In this document: in pieces, positions 14,591-23,978 of the stretch
Layout: every line of letters begins with the position of its first letter
Position numbering within the stretch: position 1 is the first letter of the stretch
Assembly: GCA_937886715.1 (NCBI GenBank)
Contig: CAKZZD010000002.1
Coordinates: 99,659-163,658, forward strand
From: an uncultured Bacteroidales bacterium
GTDB lineage: Bacteria; Bacteroidota; Bacteroidia; Bacteroidales; P3
Direction of reading: 5' to 3'
Length of the DNA: 64,000 bases
Notes under the pieces: model-generated
Databases searched by the model: none
Told to the model about the DNA's origin: nothing
What the model saw: only the letters and a program-made list of their open reading frames with translations
Position numbers and translations under genes: made by a program

Positions 14591-15640
14591 ATGGAAGCTC
14601 AGAACCCCCTTTCTTCCAGCCAAATCTACCCCTATTTCCACCAGTTTCTGTTGGAATCCGGGGCCTGTAAGCAAGGCGGTCTGAACTCAGAGGAACTCTT
14701 CGCCGAAGTCTTTGCCATCTGTCGCCAGGCCGTGACAGACCAGACACCCGGCGAGAACCTCACATCAAGATATGTTGAAGATCTCCGTAGACGAACCGGC
14801 AACAGCCGCCAGACTGAATTGATACTCTGTCTCGCTTGGGTCGCCCTCACCGTGCAGGACCAGCCCACTTACGCAGAGGCAGCCTTCACAAAAAGACTGC
14901 AACCGATAATCCGCCATAGTGCATTCTTCAGCAAAGCCCGCCAACTGGCCATAACCATCCGACAACACGAGCGACACATCAAAACAGATTTCCTCGTCGA
15001 TACTAACTCGATACCAGCAATGAAAGTACAGATAGAAGGTGACCCCGGACAAGGCAACACCTATAACGAGAACACCTATAATATCAACAAAGTTGAGACC
15101 TTGGCGCCTAATGCCACAACGGTAGTTACCAAGCACTACCACATCAATGGAGTATCAAGTTCAAAGCTGCAAGGTGCAAGTGACGAAGATCTTGAAGCAC
15201 TTGCAGATGAAGCCGCAGCAGAAAGCACGAATCCAGACACCAGAAAGAACCCCAAGACATTGGTTGATACCGAAGTGATACGTGAAGAAATCCTTACTTG
15301 GGTCAGCAAGGTGCGCCCCCTGCTTGACGATGCCTGGAAGGCTGGCTTCCAGAACATCTGGAGCGACATCCTCAATATGCAGGAGGTCAAAGAGAAAGTC
15401 TATAATCCTGGAAAGCAAAAGAATACTAACTTCAATCAGTATCTCGTCGGAAACATCCTTTACTATATGTTCGAAGACTGTGGCGCACTGAGCGAAGACA
15501 AGGAGTATAATGCCAGCGCTCTCTGTATGGCATTAATAGGAACCACTGAGCACCAGCTCCGCAAGGAACTTTCCAAAATCCCTCCAAAAGAGATTAAGAA
15601 TCGCTTGTACGATTACTTCACAAAGAAGTTCGAGATCTGA
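14591..15640 (+). CDS. Hypothetical protein, 349 aa, upstream of Detocs
   Basis: No family recognised. The N-terminal 130 residues are helical (IYPYFHQFLLESGACKQGGL, LFAEVFAICRQAVTD, LILCLAWVALTVQDQP), a middle stretch is Asn/Thr-rich and polar (GNTYNENTYNINKVETLAPN), and the C-terminal 120 residues are again helical (EEILTWVSKVRPLLDDAWKA, QYLVGNILYYMFEDCGAL). It ends 37 bp before dtcA on the same strand, so co-transcription is possible, but published Detocs systems have three genes and do not need it. It could be an associated regulator or an unrelated neighbour. Confidence 0.6.
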   Translation: MEAQNPLSSSQIYPYFHQFLLESGACKQGGLNSEELFAEVFAICRQAVTDQTPGENLTSRYVEDLRRRTGNSRQTELILCLAWVALTVQDQPTYAEAAFTKRLQPIIRHSAFFSKARQLAITIRQHERHIKTDFLVDTNSIPAMKVQIEGDPGQGNTYNENTYNINKVETLAPNATTVVTKHYHINGVSSSKLQGASDEDLEALADEAAAESTNPDTRKNPKTLVDTEVIREEILTWVSKVRPLLDDAWKAGFQNIWSDILNMQEVKEKVYNPGKQKNTNFNQYLVGNILYYMFEDCGALSEDKEYNASALCMALIGTTEHQLRKELSKIPPKEIKNRLYDYFTKKFEI

Positions 15641-15677
15641 CCAGAAACCCGAACCCTGGAACTTGAAGCCTTAACGA

Positions 15678-18600
15678 ATGAGTCGTAAGTCCTACATACC
15701 TACCAAAGTGCTGCCTAAGCTCACCCTTAATGCCAAGAAGTATCATATTCTTTCTTGCTTTCTGGCTCAGAAAGGTGACAAGCTGAACATTGCCCGATTG
15801 GCCTGTCAGCTCAAAAACCTGGGCGGAAACTACACGCTTGCAAAGGAGACACTTGACGAACTGTTCCGTAGTGTTCCTATTGCTGAGCGTGCGATTTGGG
15901 GCAACTCGTGCCCTAAGGAGATTGCATCCTTGGGCAATGGCGACAACAGCTACTATTTCAAGCCAGAGAATTTCGAGAACGAGGTGGGCTGGACCATCGT
16001 AGGGCTCCGTAATTTCCGTAGCAAGATCCGCGAGTTTGTCAACCTTCGCGACCAGGTCGAACGTCACATCCTGTTAGGTAACTACCACGATGCCACAGAT
16101 TTGCTTGAACAAAGCGTAAAGCAATTCGGCTATTCAATCTGGTACTTTGAGATGCGCCTCACCATTGCAGGATATCAGAGCCATGTGGAAGAATGTTATA
16201 CACTCTTTTCACGTATCAACGAGGCCTACAAGAAAGCCAACCGCCTGCATATCGTGCCCATACTTGTCCAGAATCTCGGCAACCGTAGCCTCAGTAGAAC
16301 ACCGCTTCGCTACGACAATATGTTGGTGTCCCATTTCAAACGTAATCAGGAAAAGGGTGGACGTCTCGATTACTACTTATTCCGCTTGAATTACTACCAA
16401 TACTACGACCTCGACTGTCTCGCCGAGGTGGTCGAGATGGAAGACATCCAATCCGCGGTCGATCGCTATGCAATGCTACTCTATGTGTTACGCTCCTGCT
16501 ACATCACCAAGCCCGACCAGCGGCAAGCCGTCCTGCATCTGTCGCAGCAGCTTTACAGGCTCTCGGGCGACCGGCAGTTGCTGCCACTTCTTGCGTTGAA
16601 CGATGATGCTCTGGTGACCGATAGTTACTATGATGAATCCTTTACATCTATTCTTGATAGCTACTATACCGGCCAATATGGTGATGCCGCAGAGAGATGC
16701 CGCACATATCTGGAGCAAGACCCGTCCAACCTCTATGTGGTCAAACTCTACTGCCGCTCCCTGATGTTCCTGAAGAATGGATTCCGCCCCATCACACGCA
16801 ATAATGAGTCCTTGCTTCATAACATAGCCTTCAACACCTATAAGGTGATGAGCGAAAAAGAGAATACGCCCTATCTCGATAGGCTTAATTCTCTATTGAA
16901 GATTGTATATGGTCTGCGCATTGCCGCTTCACTCGACCGTTTCGTAAAGTCCGAAACGCGTGAGCCGCACTCAGAGTTGCTCGATTTCTTGTCAATGACG
17001 CAGTTCGACCCCTTTTTCATCCGGGCATTCGAAAAGGAAGAAGACAGGAAAGCCTATCTCAAACGTGGCCTGCAGCATATCCCTGGTTCCGCTGCCATCC
17101 TCTACCGGAAGCAGTGTGTCGAGCGCAACATTCCTTACGACAGTCCCGTGGTGTCTTACATCCGCGATGTGGATACAGCCAAGATTACCTACGAACTAGG
17201 GGATTACCAACTTGCTCTGGAGCAGTGGCAGAAAATTTTCTCTGCCAACCACGATTCAATCCCAACTGCTCAGACTGCAGTAGAGTATGTTTTCCGTTCT
17301 CTCGTGGCTCTCGGTCCTGAGAAGCGTCAGGAGGCTGTCCGTTTCTACGTGGACTGCTTCATTGAGAACCGCTCCTTTGTCTCCAAAGTGGACGCCACAC
17401 AGTTTATGGTCGATATTAAACAGTCGCGTTATGAAGGCTTGCGCAACGACATCGACCTAATGCTGTTTGTCTTCCTCAATGCCGACAAGTATCCCCAGAA
17501 GCAGTTCGTGCTCGAGCGTTGCTGCAAGTTCGAGCGGGTCACCTATCCATCCGAGCTTATCCAGCGGCTCAGCCGCAGGAACGCCCCGGAAAAAGTAGAG
17601 TTGTTCTTCTATATACTGCTCAGCGATGACATCCTGTACCACCACTACAAGCTCCGCTCGACCATCGATGTGCTGGACGAAAAACTCAAAATTGTCAATT
17701 ACCTCAAATCTGCATATCCTGACAACAAAGAGTATCCGGCTATCTATACTGAACTGATGCACGAAATCGTGGCTTATCGTAGTATGGCCAAACTTGACGA
17801 CAGCAAAATCTATGTCAACGAGGATGCCGTAATGAAATATGAGCTATGCGACATCGAGCCACTTTACGAGCGCTTGCGCAAGCAGGCTGCTCTTGCCCGT
17901 GGTGAACGGACGCTACTTGTGGTAGGGGACTACAGTCTTAATGACCCTGAAGGCTTGACTGAGATTCTAAAGGACACCGCATCCTATTCCACCGATGCCG
18001 TTGCCGACGTTGCCGTCGAACTCTATGGCATCATCCGTCAGGCGTTCCTCAAGAGTCGCTTTGGGCTCGGCACCTATCTCAGTACTCGTATCCGCCACGG
18101 AGTGTTCGAGGGCGAGATGCGTTCCTTCCTCAAAGAACTCGACCTCATTCTAAGTACCGATGGAGGCAGCTATGTGCCAAGCAGCCACTGGCCCCACGAG
18201 TATCATCTTGACCCTGCCTCGCGCGAAATACTCAACAGTGCGCTAAGCCGATTCTCGCGTGACACCGACAATCTTATAGTCAACTTCAAGGACAGTGTCA
18301 TCCAGATCCGTGTGGACAAGAATGACAAAAATGGAGGCCTATTCTGTTATGAACAGCCTGCCGAAGTTATCAGCAAGAAGTTCCTGCAGTTCGAAGGAGA
18401 AACACACAGTGCCGAGGAATTCTGCCATAGGGTGATGGATTGGTTGTGGGAGATTACGGAAGACTGCCTGGTGGCCGTTCGCGAAAAAGTACAGTCTGAG
18501 CTCAGGCCCTCTTTCACCGGCAATATATCTATGCTCGAAAAGAGCTTGGAACAGATTCATACCCATACCACCTTCCGGGCAGACATCCACAATGCTATCA

Positions 18601-19169
18601 ATAAAGCACGTGAGGAACTCACTACGCGTATCACGAAGGTTGAAAACTGGTTCTACCGCCAAGAGGCCAAGCCCGAACACTTCCATATCACCGACCATAT
18701 CAAGATGGCACTTGACACGATTCAGAAGTATTCGCCCGATGTCTGTGTGAAACCAGATGGTCAGGCTCCAGTGCCAGCCCCCCTTTTCCACGCCGACTAT
18801 AGCGCATCTATGTTCGACCTTCTCACCATCTTCCTGAGCAATGTATTCAAATACAGCCGCGACGAGATGGAACGCCCGTTGCTTTTCGATGTTCTTCTTG
18901 AAGACAATCAGGTGATGCACCTGCACATCGTGAACAATCTGCCGGAAGAGATCGACGAAGAAGCACTCAATGCCGACTTCCAGAGCCGCCTCAGCAACGA
19001 GAAACTTATTCAGAAAGAGGGAGGCAGCGGTCTTGCCAAGGCTATGAATATCGTGAAGTACGACTTCGGAAATCAGGACAATACCTACACCATCAATGCC
19101 AGCGAAGGGAAGTGCGTCACCGACGTCTATATCCACCTTGCAAATATGGTGGTAACACCTGAAACCTGA
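15678..19169 (+). CDS. dtcA: Detocs sensor kinase DtcA (TPR-like region plus histidine-kinase ATPase)
   Basis: A 1163-residue protein. Residues about 100-750 are helical repeats of TPR type (for example AKITYELGDYQLALEQWQKI), the presumed sensor. The C-terminus is a GHKL ATPase: N-box FDLLTIFLSNVFKYSRDE (about residue 1045-1062) and G-box EGGSGLAKAMNIV (about 1113-1125). A helical stretch before it (SLEQIHTHTTFRADIHNAIN) would hold the phospho-acceptor His, not identified with certainty. It is followed by a free receiver and a receiver-nucleosidase, the exact gene order of the Detocs anti-phage two-component system, in which DtcA senses infection and phosphorylates DtcC. Confidence 0.85.
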   Translation: MSRKSYIPTKVLPKLTLNAKKYHILSCFLAQKGDKLNIARLACQLKNLGGNYTLAKETLDELFRSVPIAERAIWGNSCPKEIASLGNGDNSYYFKPENFENEVGWTIVGLRNFRSKIREFVNLRDQVERHILLGNYHDATDLLEQSVKQFGYSIWYFEMRLTIAGYQSHVEECYTLFSRINEAYKKANRLHIVPILVQNLGNRSLSRTPLRYDNMLVSHFKRNQEKGGRLDYYLFRLNYYQYYDLDCLAEVVEMEDIQSAVDRYAMLLYVLRSCYITKPDQRQAVLHLSQQLYRLSGDRQLLPLLALNDDALVTDSYYDESFTSILDSYYTGQYGDAAERCRTYLEQDPSNLYVVKLYCRSLMFLKNGFRPITRNNESLLHNIAFNTYKVMSEKENTPYLDRLNSLLKIVYGLRIAASLDRFVKSETREPHSELLDFLSMTQFDPFFIRAFEKEEDRKAYLKRGLQHIPGSAAILYRKQCVERNIPYDSPVVSYIRDVDTAKITYELGDYQLALEQWQKIFSANHDSIPTAQTAVEYVFRSLVALGPEKRQEAVRFYVDCFIENRSFVSKVDATQFMVDIKQSRYEGLRNDIDLMLFVFLNADKYPQKQFVLERCCKFERVTYPSELIQRLSRRNAPEKVELFFYILLSDDILYHHYKLRSTIDVLDEKLKIVNYLKSAYPDNKEYPAIYTELMHEIVAYRSMAKLDDSKIYVNEDAVMKYELCDIEPLYERLRKQAALARGERTLLVVGDYSLNDPEGLTEILKDTASYSTDAVADVAVELYGIIRQAFLKSRFGLGTYLSTRIRHGVFEGEMRSFLKELDLILSTDGGSYVPSSHWPHEYHLDPASREILNSALSRFSRDTDNLIVNFKDSVIQIRVDKNDKNGGLFCYEQPAEVISKKFLQFEGETHSAEEFCHRVMDWLWEITEDCLVAVREKVQSELRPSFTGNISMLEKSLEQIHTHTTFRADIHNAINKAREELTTRITKVENWFYRQEAKPEHFHITDHIKMALDTIQKYSPDVCVKPDGQAPVPAPLFHADYSASMFDLLTIFLSNVFKYSRDEMERPLLFDVLLEDNQVMHLHIVNNLPEEIDEEALNADFQSRLSNEKLIQKEGGSGLAKAMNIVKYDFGNQDNTYTINASEGKCVTDVYIHLANMVVTPET

Positions 19170-19196
19170 AACTTGAAATCTTGAACTCTACAAGTT

Positions 19197-19643
19197 ATGC
19201 GAGTTTTATTAGTTGAAGATTACGACGAGAAGGCCGGCAACATCATCGCCTTTCTGGGCGAAGAATTCCCGGACTTCGAGGTAGAGCGTTGCAAGGCATA
19301 CAATACTGCCCAGGAGACTATTTTTGAGAACCCTGACAAGTATGGTCTTATCTTGCTGGATATGTCTATGACCACCTACGACCTCGACTCCGATGCCAGT
19401 GGCGGCAAGCCCGAACCGACAGCCGGACGCGATTTACTGGAAGGGATGTATCTACGTGATATCGTTACGCCCGTCATAGTGGTTACAATGTACAATGTCT
19501 TTGGCCGCAAGGAGTTGGCTGCATTCCACGAAGAGTTGTTGGAGAACTATCCGCAGAACTATAAGTCATACGTGTTCTATTCCTCACAGCGCAATGACTG
19601 GAAAAAGGACCTTAAGAAAAAAATAAACGACATTCTGAAATGA
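19197..19643 (+). CDS. dtcB: Detocs stand-alone receiver DtcB
   Basis: A 148-residue response-regulator receiver without an output domain. LLVEDYDEKAG carries the acidic pair, Asp55 in LILLDMSM is the phospho-acceptor, VIVVTMYNV supplies the conserved Thr, and Lys lies in a later loop. In Detocs the free receiver acts as a phosphate sink that stops accidental activation of the toxic effector by low-level kinase activity. It starts 27 bp after dtcA, with a TTGAA-type spacer repeat in between, and overlaps dtcC by 4 bp (ATGA). Confidence 0.85.
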   Translation: MRVLLVEDYDEKAGNIIAFLGEEFPDFEVERCKAYNTAQETIFENPDKYGLILLDMSMTTYDLDSDASGGKPEPTAGRDLLEGMYLRDIVTPVIVVTMYNVFGRKELAAFHEELLENYPQNYKSYVFYSSQRNDWKKDLKKKINDILK

Positions 19644-20878
19644 AACTTGAGATTCTGATTATTGACGACAAAGAGCAAAAGATTGATGACCTGCGCCAAG
19701 TGATAGTGCCTCTCTTTGCCGAAGGTGAGGTGGAGGTCGAAGAAGCCAGGACTATCGTGGATGCTCGCGACAAGATGCGCGGGCAGAGCTACGACCTTGT
19801 CATACTTGATATGGTAATCCCCGAACTGGAAGATGAGGAACCTTCTCATACCGCTGGTGCCGAGTTCCTGACCGAGATATACGAGAATCAGGACATTCAC
19901 CTGCCTCTTCAGGTGATAGGCCTTACTGAGTATGAGGCCGAGTTTGACCGCCAGAAAGAGGAGTTCCGTGACCGCTTGTGGTATCTGCTCTTTTATTCAC
20001 AGAGCAAGCTCGAGTGGAAGAAGATGCTCAAGGCCAAGGTGCGCCAATTGGCGAAGATGAAATCTGATTTCATCAGTTCTTTGGAGAATCGCGGGAAGTA
20101 CGATGTGGGAATTATCTGTGCCCTCAGCGAAGAGTTCGAGCAGATGCAGCGGGCATTTGATGGATGTCAGTGGAGTGATTGCCGACTCCCCGGCCTGCCA
20201 TTCCTTTTCCGCACCACCACTGTCCCCACCAGCAGCTTCACCGACATCAAGGTTATAGCGGCCTGTGCCGACCGTCCCGGTGTGTGCGCCACCTCCATCC
20301 TTGCCACGTCCCTCTATACTGTCGCCCGCGTCGATGCGCTTTTTATGACCGGTATCACGGCAGGTATTGAAGATGGTGACATACATTTGGATGATGTGAT
20401 CATCGCAGACTCTGTTGGCGACTATGCCACCGGCAAGCTTGAAGATACAGAGAATGATGAAGTAACCTGGCTACGGGAGATTCACGAGGCCAGTGCCAGC
20501 ACGCGGTTACTCTCTGCAGCCTCTGCTGTCGCTCGCGATGAAGGTATATGTGCGGACATCAACGACGAGTTGTTGCGGCTTCATTTGAAGACTGGTGATA
20601 GCAAAGTGCGTTTCCACATCTCTAAGACCGTGTGTGGACCTTTTGTGATGGCCTCGAAGACCATTGTCGATGTTCTCAAAAGCAGCGACCGCAAACTGCA
20701 GGCACTCGATATGGAAGGCTTTGGGCTTTACCTTACTGCTCATAGCCTTGAGAAACAAGCCCTTTGGATCAAGGCAGTATGCGACTTTGCCGACCGAAAC
20801 AAGGGCGATGACCATCATAAGAGCTGTGCTTATTCCAGTGCAGCGTTCTTGTATCAGTTGTTGAGGGAGAAGTTCTGA
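19640..20878 (+). CDS. dtcC: Detocs effector DtcC: receiver fused to a nucleoside phosphorylase-like (ATP nucleosidase) domain
   Basis: A 412-residue protein. Receiver at residues 1-140 with acidic pair in LIIDDKEQK and Asp57 in LVILDMVIPE. From about residue 155 a PNP/UDP phosphorylase fold: YDVGIICALSEEFEQM, FMTGITAGIEDGDIHLDDVI, QALDMEGFGLYLTAHS (the Met-Glu-Gly/Asp substrate loop, about 355-370) and AVCDFADRNKGDD with the catalytic Asp. In the described Detocs system this domain cleaves ATP to adenine and ribose-triphosphate once phosphorylated, starving the infected cell. It overlaps dtcB by 4 bp. Confidence 0.88.
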   Translation: MKLEILIIDDKEQKIDDLRQVIVPLFAEGEVEVEEARTIVDARDKMRGQSYDLVILDMVIPELEDEEPSHTAGAEFLTEIYENQDIHLPLQVIGLTEYEAEFDRQKEEFRDRLWYLLFYSQSKLEWKKMLKAKVRQLAKMKSDFISSLENRGKYDVGIICALSEEFEQMQRAFDGCQWSDCRLPGLPFLFRTTTVPTSSFTDIKVIAACADRPGVCATSILATSLYTVARVDALFMTGITAGIEDGDIHLDDVIIADSVGDYATGKLEDTENDEVTWLREIHEASASTRLLSAASAVARDEGICADINDELLRLHLKTGDSKVRFHISKTVCGPFVMASKTIVDVLKSSDRKLQALDMEGFGLYLTAHSLEKQALWIKAVCDFADRNKGDDHHKSCAYSSAAFLYQLLREKF

Positions 20879-20920
20879 TTTCTTGACTTTCCATCACAAT
20901 GTTTTTAAAGTTTTAATCGT

Positions 20921-20928
20921 TATATTTG
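20921..20928 (+). promoter_or_regulatory. Candidate -7 box (TATATTTG) for the methylase gene
   Basis: TATATTTG fits TAnnTTTG exactly and lies 18 bases before the ATG at 20946, in a T-rich spacer. The R-M pair thus probably has its own promoter separate from Detocs. Confidence 0.55.
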
Positions 20929-20945
20929 AAGATAAATGTTAAGAC

Positions 20946-23900
20946 ATGGCATTTGAGAGAATATATAAGATGCTAGAACTCGAAGGAAAGGGAGGATTTG
21001 TTTCCCTTCCGAGTCCTGACTGGCCCCAACAAGTTAACCTGCCAGAACGACTGTTGCGTCTGGTCACCGATGCAACGTGCCCTTTGTCTGAACTATCCGC
21101 ATTGTTCTGTTTTGGTGGCAAACCCCTTATCTTTTTCTTTGAGGATCCAACAGATGAGAGTGCGCTCCACAAAACCATTTGGAATCTGAACGAGATACCC
21201 GTTGTGGTGGTCGGATCGGACAATACTGTAAAAGTATATAATGGCTTTGCTTATGAGAAGGAATTTAAACATCTTCAACTACTTGGAGGCGAGGATGTCC
21301 TTGGCGACTTCAGCTACTTTAAGATTGTTACCGGTCAAGGATGGGAGGAGTATCGAGAGCGTTTGGGGTACCATAATAGGGTGGACTATTTCCTCTTAAA
21401 AAACATACAGTATGCTCAGGAAAAAATACAGGCCGCTTCCGTAAAACGGAATCTGGCCAACAGGCTGATAGGAAAGATCATTTTCCTGCGTTACCTGACT
21501 GACCGAAATGTGATGTTACGTTTCGAGGGAAAAACTTGCACATTGACAAATCAAGACATTATTGAGCTATTACAAGACAAAGGAAGGTTATCCAAGCTAT
21601 TCGAAGCTCTGCAAGACAGTCAGACAGGATTTAATGGAGACTTGTTCAAGATAACAAGCGAAGAATTGGAATCCATCCCGGACGAAGCGCTAAACGTGTT
21701 GGTTAGGCTCCTCCGCTGTGATGACTTGGAAAGTGGCGAGATGTCACTCTTCGATGTCTATGACTTTTCCATTCTTCCTATAGAATTTATCAGCAATGTT
21801 TATGAAAGATTCATAGGTCGGGAAAATCAGGAAAAACAAGGAGCATACTACACGCCTCTGTTCTTGGTGGACTACATCGTTGAGAAGACGGTAGGTGAGC
21901 ATTTGAAGAATACCATTGATAGTTCTTGCAAGATTCTTGATCCGGCTTGCGGTTCTGGTATTTTCCTTGTTGAGTCGCTTCGCCGTATCATTGATCACTA
22001 CATTGCTCATGCAAGTAAAGATGAATTGGTTGGTGAAAACTATCAAAACAAGCTTAAGGAACTTGCAAAAGAGAACATCTTCGGTATAGATAGCGATGAG
22101 AGTGCTGTTCAGGTTGCAGCCTTTTCGGTTTATCTTACTTTACTGGACTATCAAGACCCCGCCGACATTTCATCTTTCCGCTTCCCGAACATGTTAGAGA
22201 CCAATCTGATTTGTCGTGACACATTCTTAGACACTCCGTTTGCAAGAATAGAGTTTGATTATATTATTGGCAACCCGCCATGGAAGCGTGGGAGTAAAGA
22301 AGTGGATGCAGCGGGTAAGGAAATAAAACAAGAGTATCAGAAGTATGTCAAGCGTAGGGAGAAACAGGAGGGCAGGCAGATAGTCAACAATCAGGAGATC
22401 GCACAAGCTTTTGTGGTGAGAACATTCGACTTTATGCAGCCGAAGACAAAGTGCGCCTTGGTGCTGACAAGTAAGATCTTTTATAACATCCAAAGTCATC
22501 CTTTCCGCTCTTACTTATTAGAGAGGGCACAGGTGGATTCTGTGTTGGAGTTGTCCTCTGTACGGCATGAGATTTTCACGCAATCAAGTGACCCGGCCAT
22601 TGCTCCGGCCCGTGTAATCATTTATGGTTTGATGCCGGAAGGTCTAAGTAATGGCGAACACCTCGTGGAGCACACCGCTCTTAAGCCGAGTGTTTTCTTT
22701 TCGCTTTTCAAGGTCCTAACAGCCGAAAAGAAAGATGTACAGTTGGTCAGACAGTCGTTGTTAAGGGAAAAAGACTACCTCTGGAAAGTACTGTTGTATG
22801 GTACTTACATGGATTTCTTGTTCGTCAGTCGGCTGAAGAAGTATCAATCCATCGCAGATAGAATTAAACAGGAAAATTATTCCATAGGACAAGGCATTAT
22901 ATGCGGCACAGAAGCTAATAAAAAGCATGATGCCAGTCAGTACTGTGGGCAGCCAAAGGTCAGCGCCAAGAGTGTGAAGCAATTCTATGTAGTGCCGTCT
23001 GATGATTTGTGGGACGTGCCGAAGGTACAGCGCAAGCGTAAACCGGAACTCTTTAAGGCTCCGTTGCTCCTTGTTAAGAAAAGTACCAGTTCTGCAGATT
23101 ACACGGCAAGAGCATCCCTTTACACGAAAGATGCAGTTTATACCGACGCTCTTACGGGTATTCATGGAGACAATAAGAATGTACTTAGGAATATCGCCGG
23201 TGTCTTGAATTCGAGTCTGTTTCCCTATTATGCACTGATGTGTATGAGTTCCATCGCTGTCGAGCGTGAACAAGCGCATAACGAGGAGAAGTTCTTGATG
23301 CCCTACGTCGGTGGAGATATCTACGCACACGTAGAAAAAATTGAGAGGTCTTATGCTCTGCTTACTGAAGACCCACTCCTATATAGGGGAGAAGAGTCCA
23401 AAATAGAAAAGCAGCGTCGGGAAATAGAGAAATGCATTGCCGAGGAACTCCACCTGACCGATGTTGAGCAGCTTTTGCTCGAATATGCAAACAAATACTC
23501 TATTCCTATCGCAACAGGGAAGGACAAAGGTAAGCTGTTGCGGAATAACAAAACAGGAAAAGAGCTTCTTTTGCGATATATCAAGGTATTCCAAGATAGA
23601 TTCAACGGTCAGTTTGGCTCGGGACTGTTCCTAAACACCGTATGTGAGATAGACTCATCCTACGTGCTAGTTCGCTTCAAAGTTGAGCATAAAGAGCAGA
23701 GTCCTGCGTTTAGTAAGGGCTCATTGAACGGGTTAACCAGTTTCCTTTTATCCCTTACCGCGAACAACATTTCAGAAAATCTTTATTTAAGGAAGGATAT
23801 TCGGGGCTTCGAGAGAGATGGGTTCTATATTGTGAAGCCGGCCGAGGAGCGTTTGTGGCATCCCGCTATCGCTTGTGTGGACGTACAGGAATTTGCAGAC

Positions 23901-23978
23901 TCTATCATAGAGCAGGCACGAAAGGAGAAGAGATATGATGGATGCGGCGATTTTTCAATATGGGCCTCTTTTCCGTAG
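20946..23978 (+). CDS. N6-adenine DNA methyltransferase, type IIG/Eco57I-like
   Basis: A 1010-residue protein. The methylase core has QGAYYTPLFLVDYIVEK (about residue 298), SAM-binding motif I LDPACGSGIFLVESL (about 330-345) and catalytic motif IV IIGNPPWKRG (about 440). The N-terminal 230 residues (GKPLIFFFEDPT, NTVKVYNGFAYEKEF) could be a nuclease-type or accessory domain as in type IIG enzymes. The C-terminal 400 residues are probably the target-recognition domain. It overlaps by 44 bp a small PD-(D/E)xK gene, so modification and cutting may be split between the two. It acts on adenine in a sequence that cannot be read here. Confidence 0.82.
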   Translation: MAFERIYKMLELEGKGGFVSLPSPDWPQQVNLPERLLRLVTDATCPLSELSALFCFGGKPLIFFFEDPTDESALHKTIWNLNEIPVVVVGSDNTVKVYNGFAYEKEFKHLQLLGGEDVLGDFSYFKIVTGQGWEEYRERLGYHNRVDYFLLKNIQYAQEKIQAASVKRNLANRLIGKIIFLRYLTDRNVMLRFEGKTCTLTNQDIIELLQDKGRLSKLFEALQDSQTGFNGDLFKITSEELESIPDEALNVLVRLLRCDDLESGEMSLFDVYDFSILPIEFISNVYERFIGRENQEKQGAYYTPLFLVDYIVEKTVGEHLKNTIDSSCKILDPACGSGIFLVESLRRIIDHYIAHASKDELVGENYQNKLKELAKENIFGIDSDESAVQVAAFSVYLTLLDYQDPADISSFRFPNMLETNLICRDTFLDTPFARIEFDYIIGNPPWKRGSKEVDAAGKEIKQEYQKYVKRREKQEGRQIVNNQEIAQAFVVRTFDFMQPKTKCALVLTSKIFYNIQSHPFRSYLLERAQVDSVLELSSVRHEIFTQSSDPAIAPARVIIYGLMPEGLSNGEHLVEHTALKPSVFFSLFKVLTAEKKDVQLVRQSLLREKDYLWKVLLYGTYMDFLFVSRLKKYQSIADRIKQENYSIGQGIICGTEANKKHDASQYCGQPKVSAKSVKQFYVVPSDDLWDVPKVQRKRKPELFKAPLLLVKKSTSSADYTARASLYTKDAVYTDALTGIHGDNKNVLRNIAGVLNSSLFPYYALMCMSSIAVEREQAHNEEKFLMPYVGGDIYAHVEKIERSYALLTEDPLLYRGEESKIEKQRREIEKCIAEELHLTDVEQLLLEYANKYSIPIATGKDKGKLLRNNKTGKELLLRYIKVFQDRFNGQFGSGLFLNTVCEIDSSYVLVRFKVEHKEQSPAFSKGSLNGLTSFLLSLTANNISENLYLRKDIRGFERDGFYIVKPAEERLWHPAIACVDVQEFADSIIEQARKEKRYDGCGDFSIWASFP

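Noticed and set aside
18339..19136. 265-codon minus-strand frame opposite the end of dtcA
   Set aside because: The plus strand encodes the GHKL ATPase motifs; the reverse frame has no motif.
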